A stretch of 64,000 nt of DNA from contig NC_061863.1 of NCBI RefSeq assembly GCF_907164915.1, positions 37,297,382 through 37,361,381 on the forward strand, given 5' to 3'. The position numbers and the translations under genes are program-made. How positions within the stretch are numbered: the stretch's first letter is position 1; each line of letters opens with the position of its first letter. The notes beneath the pieces were generated by a model, which was not told the origin of the DNA, ran no database searches, and worked only from the letters and a program-made list of their open reading frames with translations. The DNA comes from Impatiens glandulifera. Lineage: Eukaryota > Streptophyta > Magnoliopsida > Ericales > Balsaminaceae. This document shows positions 57,990 through 64,000 of this stretch, piece after piece.

Positions 57990-58210
57990 TTTGTGTCTTG
58001 TGTTATTTATTTTCTAAATCTTCCAACCATTTATTTCCTACTTCAAGTCTAAATAAACGGTTCCACACTTAACTCCGTAGCAGAGTTTGTGAAGACTTGT
58101 GAAGAATAGAAATAGATATTAAATTTTACCAAAGTTAATATCAAATTAAAGTGTATAAGCGTTCAATATAGACAGATCCTCGTCTCTATTATTGCACACG
58201 ATCCTAACAA
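57990..58210 (+). repeat. 5' LTR of element E, second part
   Basis: It resumes with TTTGTGTCTTGTG after the CAAAC duplication and ends CACGATCCTAACA. TGGTATTAGAGC (58213-58224) is the primer site. Confidence 0.85.
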
Positions 58211-58258
58211 GTGGTATTAGAGCACGTTGTTTCTATTCTCAAGCAATTAGATATCATC

Positions 58259-59969
58259 ATGTCTTACGTCAATAAGCTTCCCATGTTCTGCAAGGAAGTG
58301 TATGATGATTGAAAGATTCGCATAGAGGTGCATCTGGCCTGACAAGATGACACTATGTGGTTCGTTATCACTGATGGTTCGATAAAGATTTAGAATGCAA
58401 GATGCGAATGGACAGCTGAAGATAAAATGAAGAACAATCTTGATAACTTGGCCAAGAATATTTTTAGGAAAATCAGAGCATATTCCACTACCAAGGAAAT
58501 ATGGGAGAAGATTATCCAAATCTGTGAGGGCAATGAGAAAACAAGAGAGAACAAACTCATGGTATCTACTCAGAAGTTCGATAGTATCAAGATGCGTCCC
58601 GGGGAGACGCTGAACGAATTTGACAAACGCTTCACCAACATTTTCATTAAACTTTCCACTCTGGGAAATGTCTATGGAAACAAAGAAATCATCGTCAAGG
58701 CGTTGACGACTCTTCCCAATGCTTGGGACATTAAGGCTATGGTGATGAGGGAGTTTAGAAACCTCCACAAAATGGAGTTGCACGACATGTTTGTTAATCT
58801 GAAAGACCATGAGTTCGAGATGAACTCAAGGAATGAAGACGATCCCTCATCCTCGATCGTGACTAAGACGTTGGTGTACTCGGTAGAGCCAGTAGTTCCG
58901 TCATCCTTCAAGTCAGCTGAGTAGATCAACGAAGATGTGATGGATCTACTTGTCAAGAAGTTTGGAAAATTTATGATGAAGAACCAATCCAACCAATCTT
59001 CCAATAACAATAATAACTCTAATGATTATAAGACTAACATTTGTTATTTTAACTGTGACACTTTAGGTCACTACAAGTCGGAATGTCATAAGCCAAGGAG
59101 AGACGACAAGAAGCCAGCTAATTAGAAACATAAGGAGGATTATAAATCATCCAAGCATAAGAAGAATCAGAAAGTGATGCTGGTAGAGTAAAGCATAAGT
59201 AAATGGGCCGAAAGTGATTCGGACTCCAGTTCCTCAAGTGATATTGATGGTGAAGGCATCAAGTGCTTCATGGCTAATGATGAATAGGTATTTGACTTTG
59301 CCTCTAAAGAGTTCATTCAAGAAAACTTGATTACTGCACTCAATGACATGCTCATTGTGTATAAAAATTGTCTGATCTCGTCAACATAACTGGTAAAACA
59401 AATAAACTATCCTTCAAGAATGAGAAGCTCAAGGAGACAATTCAAATGTTAACCAAAGAAAACGAGAGAGCTAACTTCGTGATAGCTGCATGGACGAAGT
59501 CTGGGATACAGGCAATCAGATGACAAATTAGTTGAGGCCTGCCAAATGCAAATTTGGTCTAGGCTATGACAACAGTAACCTAGACAAGTCATGCAAGAAG
59601 TTAAAACCCACGAAAGGCAAATTTTCTTCTATAAATTTCATCAAGGGTACCTCAACTAACACTCAAGCGACTCATGATGCAGATGAATCATTAACTAAAA
59701 AGGAACCAAAATATGTAAAGCCAACTGACACGTCATAGTGGCTTAATCCTGAGAGAAAGAAAGCCAACCGGTCGGTTGGACGTAAACATGAAATGCGGCC
59801 GAGGAGGTTTCATCAAAATTCATTCTCAAAATATAATGACTCATCTAAAGGCAGATAGAGAGATGTCAAGCCTAATGCAAGTAAAATTATTAAGACTAAC
59901 ACTAGGAGATCCATCAAAGGAACACAGGTATGGATCCGCAAAGGGCTAATTAACCATGGAACCAATTAA
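58259..59969 (+). pseudogene. Copia gag of element E
   Basis: It starts MSYVNKLPMFC. An early stop lies in the DD-KIRIEVHL motif. NNLDNLAKNIF is followed directly by RKIRAYSTTKEIWEKI. The central domain (MRPGETLNEFDKRFTNI, ALTTLPNAWD) and the zinc knuckle CYFNCDTLGHYKSECHKP (about 59040-59093) are intact. An acidic Ser/Asp stretch, CKFGLGYDNSN and WIRKGLINHGTN lead to TAA at 59967-59969. About eight stops or frame changes. The knuckle fits CX2CX4HX4C allowing for the extra Tyr before the first Phe. Confidence 0.85.
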
Positions 59970-60036
59970 ATGTGGGTACCAAAGGCTATAAATAGTTTTA
60001 TTCGTAGGTTAAATAGGACAGTTGCCTGGACGATTC

Positions 60037-61975
60037 AGAATGGTACTTAGACAGTGGATGCTCAAAGCATATGACCGGAAATAAGAAGTTTCTAACCAAT
60101 GTTGTAAAGGAATCTGGTAGTGAAGATGAAGTTCAGGTCAATCGAAATCCCATCTATGACCGGACGACTAAGACGATTGAAGTTCAACAAGACCAGACTG
60201 CTCCTTACCAGGCAGCTAACAGTCTAGATAATACAGAACAAACTGGTCGGTTAAATATTAATCAAATAATCGGTCGTTCAGATCCCTCAGAGCCAAATGG
60301 TCAATCAGATCCCTCAAAGCCAACCGGTCAGTCAAAAGTTATATTGGGACCAAACTTCAAATGGAACAGAAATCATCCTCCTAAGCTAATAATAGGTAAC
60401 CCCTTTGCGCCTCTTAGGACCAAATATCAATTGTTAGATGAGTATGCGAACTCTGATTTTATCTCTCAAATTGAACCTAAGAAGTTTAACAAAGCATTGC
60501 TTAATCCATATTGGATCATTGCAATGCAAGAGGAACTAAACCAGTTCGAATGAAACAAAGTATTGCATTTGGTTCCAAGACCAGCTAATCAATCTGTCAT
60601 TGGAACTAGATGGGTCTTTCGCAACAAACTCAATGAAGATGGTTTGGTTACGAGGAACAAGGCTAGATTAATGGCCAATGATATAAACAAGAGGAAGGCA
60701 TTGACTTCAAGTAGTCATTTGCTTCTGTTGCTAGACTATAGGCAATTCGAATTTTTCTAGCATTTGCTACTTTTAAAAACTTCAAAGTTTTTCAAATGAA
60801 CGTTAAGAGTTCCTTTCTTATCAGAATAATTAATGAGGAAGTCTATGTTGAGCAGCCTCCCGGTTTCAAAAACTCCACTTTGATGAACCATGTTTTTCAA
60901 CTAGATAAAGCACTATATGGTCTTAAATAGGCTCCTAGATCCTGGTATGATACTCTTACCAAATTCTTATTTGATCATGACTTTACCATAGGCTCTATTG
61001 AAAAGACATTGTTTAAATTTGTCAAAGATTCTCATATTTTACTTGTTCAAATATATGTTCATGACATCATTTTTGGGTCAACTAACCCCCAGCTATGTGA
61101 GAAGTTTTCTAAGATGATGACAAATAAATTTGAGATGAGCATGATGGGAGAACTAAGCTTCTTCTTAAGCCTTCAAGTTCGTCAACTTGGAGAAGGCACC
61201 TTCATCAATCAGGCAAAGTACACAAAGGAGTTGATGAAGTAGTTCGGCATGGAGAGTTGCTTTGCTGTCTCAATACCAATGAGCTCATCAATCAAGCTTG
61301 ATAAATATGAAGATGGTCAAAATGATGACATCATTGCCTATCATAGGATCATCGGTTCATTGCTCTATCTAACAGTAAGCATGCTAGATATCCTCTTTGA
61401 TGTTAGTGTCTATAGAAGATTTCAGGTTAATCCTAAACAATCTCATTATGTAGATGCTAAAATAATTTTTAAATATCTTAAAGGAACTCAAAATGTGGGA
61501 TTGTGGTATCCGAAGAATTACAGTTTCAGTTTGATTAGCTACTCTGATGCAGACTATGCAGGCTGTAAGGTGGATAGAAAGAGAACTAGTGAAACATGCC
61601 AATTCCTTAGTGATCGTCTTGTTTCCTGGTACAGCAGGAAACAAACTTCCATAGAAACATCAACGGCTGAAGTAGAGTATCTTTATGCTAGAAGTTGATG
61701 TGCTCAACTATTTTGGATTGAATAACAACTGAAAGATTTCGGTATCAAGGCTAAAGAATCCTCAATTTTCTGTGATAATATAAGCGCCATAGCCATAACC
61801 TACAATCTTATGTTGCACTCAAGGACCAAGCACATAAATATAAGACACTACTTCATCCGAAATCATGTGGCACATAAATATATCCGGCTGGAATACGTTT
61901 TAACCGATCAACAAGTGGCCGACATTTTCACTAAGCCACTCCAAGAGACTATGTTTTCCTAGTTTAGAAACATTT
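60037..61975 (+). pseudogene. Copia pol of element E, integrase deleted, reverse transcriptase active site mutated
   Basis: Protease keeps EWYLDSGCSKHMTGNKKF (from about 60037). After VVKESG the sequence goes straight to SEDEVQVNRNPI and the linker before reverse transcriptase, so the integrase has been removed (junction about 60115-60130) without breaking the open frame. Reverse transcriptase: [27 protein letters not shown], then [13 protein letters not shown], where the first catalytic Asp of YVDD is His (61060-61062). RNase H: SDADYAGCKVDRKRTSETC, TAEVEYL, FCDNISAIAI and LTDQQVADIFTKPL, ending near 61960. Further stops occur at about 60551, 60759, 60930, 61241 and 61696. Confidence 0.9.
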
Positions 61976-62754
61976 TGGTCTTCTAGACCTTAACTCAATT
62001 TTCTACAAACCACGACATGCATTGAGGGCCAAGCCTTTGCTTCTCAAAATGTCTTTACTGTATTTGTTTTCATAAAAATACCATGCATAAATTTAGGCAG
62101 AACCCTCCGCTTCTCAAAAATTTTTTATTGCATGATTTTATAAAATACTTGCATGCATAAATTTAGAGGGAAAATAATTTGGTAAATCAATCAAACAGAT
62201 AAAACCGGACGGTTTTATCCTTTTGAAATCGACCATATCATTTGACCGTTACAACTGTAAATCAAACCGGACAGCTTAAGCAACTTGGACTTTAAGTCGG
62301 TCAATAATTTGTTTGAATAAAATACCACTCGGTTAGTCTTCACTTTAAGTGGAAGCGGTCTTTCTTCAAATAAATAACCGATCTATTATATGAAAGTTTC
62401 AATAGTCTCATCCTCGGATCAAAGTGGGACAACTGTCTTATTTTGTTGTTATCTGCCCATACACTAATCCCTCTCAGAAACTAAATAGTCATACTTCAAA
62501 TAACTTGAAGACATGTGTCTTTCAATGTTTAAAAGTTTTACTAACATATGTAACGACAATTTCTTTTTGCCCAATAGCCTTTAGGATGGTCTGTAAATGT
62601 TTTTTCTTTATTAAATGATAAATTTATTGAGAGTGACTCACATATCCGAAGCGTTCCAAAATTCTCTTTTTAAGTGATTTTAAGCTCTCATCCTTTCTCG
62701 ATTTAAAACTCTCCTTCACAAACAAGATTCATTCTCCTCTTTTGATATCAAGAA
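61976..62754 (+). other. Spacer between pol and ORF3 of element E
   Basis: Two related blocks, each with CATGCATAAATTTAG and a purine run (about 62080 and 62155), follow the pol end. The rest is rich in ACCGG/CGGTC words and ends in a C/T-rich leader before the ORF3 ATG. It parallels the spacers of B and D, but with a different repeated word. Confidence 0.5.
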
Positions 62755-62880
62755 ATGGATTCCTTCGCCCGTAACACTCTGACCATCAATTTTGAATTTG
62801 CCTCTTCTGTTATGGAAGAAATCGTCTCAATGTTCGAATCCCTCAAGGCTTCAGGCCTATAGAAGTTCCTCGAGGGATCC
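62755..62880 (+). pseudogene. ORF3 start of element E
   Basis: ATG at 62755 gives MDSFARNTLTINFEFASSVM, then EEIVSMFESLKASGL, a TAG, and KFLEGS, ending where the LTR at 62881 begins. It is the only copy with a clean start codon besides D and shows the beginning of the ORF3 family. The interruption exactly at TGTTAG fits insertion of element G. Confidence 0.65.
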
Positions 62881-63378
62881 TGTTAGATAAAATTAGATCG
62901 GTTAAATAAAACTTAATAAAAACAAATCTCTTGTGCAGGAATAGGTTAAGAATTCAACCGGTCAAGCAATCAAACCGACCAAAAATCCGACCGAACAAGA
63001 AAGACAAGATCGGTCAAATTAGAAGGACAAAATCATTGAACATTCGGTCAATAAGAAGCTATGGAAAAACCGGAAGTCATCCGGTTAACACAAACAACCG
63101 ACCAATATAGAAAGACACTTCGAGTATCTGTTGAGAATGATACTGAAGGGACAGACTTTACTATTGCCATATTCATACAAGTCTGAGGACAGTCTGCAGG
63201 CTGCAGAAGATCGTCCGGCAGGATCTTTCTACTTCATGATAAATCAGAAATGCAATCTTCCAGGTACAGGCAACTGTCCAACCGACAGTTGCCATATTGA
63301 GTAAAAGACAAACCTAGCCGATTTGACCTACACACTGGAAAACTAGACCGTCAGGTCTGAATCACTAAACTTTTGCTC

Positions 63379-63437
63379 AACCAATCAGATTCAAGGAAAT
63401 GAAATGTGACCGTTGGCACATTTCACCTATAAAAGGA
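63379..63437 (+). promoter_or_regulatory. LTR promoter of element G
   Basis: CCAATCAGA, then TGTGACCGTTGGC, then CCTATAAAAGGAGC (TATA about 63428-63436). Same module as in LTRs A and C. Confidence 0.65.
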
Positions 63438-63619
63438 GCTGAAGAGGAATAAATGCGGTCACAAGTTTTGAGAATTTTCTACAACCTAAGATTAACAAAT
63501 CAAGTGTGTATTTACAATTTCGGTTAAAATTGTACGGGTGTTATCGAGCAAGAAATAAGTCTCGATCGGATTGTGTTTGTGTATTCCTTAGTGAATTTCC
63601 TTCTCGCGGTTTCGAGAGG

Positions 63620-63660
63620 AAGGGTGACGTAGGAGTTTCATCTCCGAACATCCATAAAAA
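63620..63660 (+). promoter_or_regulatory. Conserved LTR box (element G)
   Basis: AGGGTGACGTAGGAGTTT, then CTCCGAACATCCATAAAA, as in LTR A and C. Confidence 0.6.
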
Positions 63661-64000
63661 TCTGTCTTGTTATTTACTTTCTACCAGTTCTACATTCTAA
63701 CCGATCTGTACTAACCTATTCATACCGATCTAACCGATTCAACACCATCTAAACCGACTTACTGAGTTGCAAAACCGACCCAGCAAACTCCAAACCTATC
63801 TTATTCAAATCCGGTTCTATCATTCCAGCGTGTGTGCTGCTTCAACCTGAAACAAACCACTTCCGCACTTGAACTCGGTTCAAGGGTTTGTGATAGTTTG
63901 TGTAGTATTGAAACCCCGGTGTTAATCTCTAATCGGATTAATCACCACCCTTTAGGTGAAACGCACTAACCGGCCAACCCCGGTCCGCCAGCCACGACCT

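Larger units (their letters stand above)
48115..62880 (+). mobile_element. Copia element E with nested F and LINE insertions
   Basis: 5' LTR in two parts (48115-49490 and 57990-58210), primer site, gag (58259-59969), pol without integrase (60037-61975), spacer with a repeated CATGCATAAATTTAG purine tract (about 62080-62175), and an ORF3 start (62755-62880), cut by a different LTR at 62881. No 3' LTR of its own is visible. A polypurine tract lies upstream of its 5' LTR, so that LTR is flanked by internal sequence on both sides. Confidence 0.8.
62881..64000 (+). repeat. LTR of element G (cut by the window end)
   Basis: It begins TGTTAGATAAAATTAGATCGG and reaches CCAGCCACGACCT at the window edge, a few bases before the expected CCTAACA. 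Its sequence is close to the LTRs of A and C (AACCGG-rich, same promoter and box) but unlike the 5' LTR of element E. It is therefore more likely the 5' LTR of a separate element inserted into E's ORF3 than E's own 3' LTR. Confidence 0.7.

Noticed and set aside
62881..64000. 3' LTR belonging to element E
   Set aside because: It differs clearly from E's 5' LTR and resembles those of A and C. It also interrupts ORF3, so a separate insertion is more likely.
1..64000. rRNA genes, organellar DNA or bacterial operons
   Set aside because: No rRNA-like stretches, no plastid or mitochondrial genes, and no ribosome-binding-site-led gene clusters were seen. All readable coding sequence is plant retroelement in type.

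Overview
This is plant nuclear DNA, almost certainly from a eudicot. It is AT-rich and holds no recognisable intact host gene. What can be read is nested and broken retroelement sequence: Ty1/copia elements whose gag and pol resemble the SIRE/Maximus lineage, one Ty3/gypsy pol of Tat type, L1-type LINEs, small non-autonomous LTR elements, MITE-like hairpins and many minisatellites. The copia priming sites match initiator Met-tRNA, as is usual in plants. The species cannot be fixed from the sequence; a lamiid such as a Gesneriaceae is a weak guess from how the copia proteins read.

Layout. 1-1.77 kb: AT-rich with a GATCCG-rich hairpin. 1.77-3.85 kb: a degraded LTR-like region with two minisatellites. 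3.85-9.34 kb: copia element A (+): gag tail, protease and integrase, then a junction into a long third ORF (ORF3) and a 3' LTR. 9.34-17.23 kb: copia element B (-), the best preserved: ORF3 start, nearly complete pol with YVDD, gag, primer site, and a 5' LTR full of TTAGAC/GTCTAA repeats. 17.2-24.2 kb: LINE tail, a 1.2 kb palindrome, a MITE with 8-bp target duplication, an LTR piece made of 47-bp hairpin repeats, and a SINE-like piece. 24.2-26.5 kb: element C (LTR carrying a tRNA-Asp fragment, and part of gag). 29.0-36.6 kb: element D (gag, collapsed pol, ORF3), with a short LTR pair of another family inserted in its 3' LTR. 36.6-40.8 kb: unassigned AT-rich DNA. 40.8-42.1 kb: a minus-strand 3' LTR. 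42.3-44.9 kb: gypsy pol. 46.4-47.9 kb: a repeat array. 48.1-62.9 kb: element E. Its 5' LTR is split by a 1.39 kb non-autonomous LTR element (F, target duplication CAAAC), which is itself split by a 7.1 kb LINE (16-bp target duplication). 62.9-64.0 kb: start of another LTR (G), cut by the window edge.

Common theme. A, B, D and E share one plan: LTR, Met-tRNA site, gag, a stop codon, pol, a spacer with a purine tract, ORF3, then (where the 3' end survives, in A and D) a polypurine tract and LTR. ORF3 is about 800 residues in A: a globular N-terminal part, a low-complexity charged middle and a coiled-coil tail. It sits where SIRE-type elements carry their so-called env-like ORF, but I see no clear membrane or signal segment in it. 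Most of the LTRs carry their own tandem array in or near U3, an AACGG (MYB/MSA-like) core close to the TATA box, and a conserved GTGACGTAGGAG box. The least explained signals are ORF3, the TTAGAC/GTCTAA hairpin satellites at five or more loci, the tandem duplication of the polypurine-tract/LTR junction, and the 1.2 kb palindrome.
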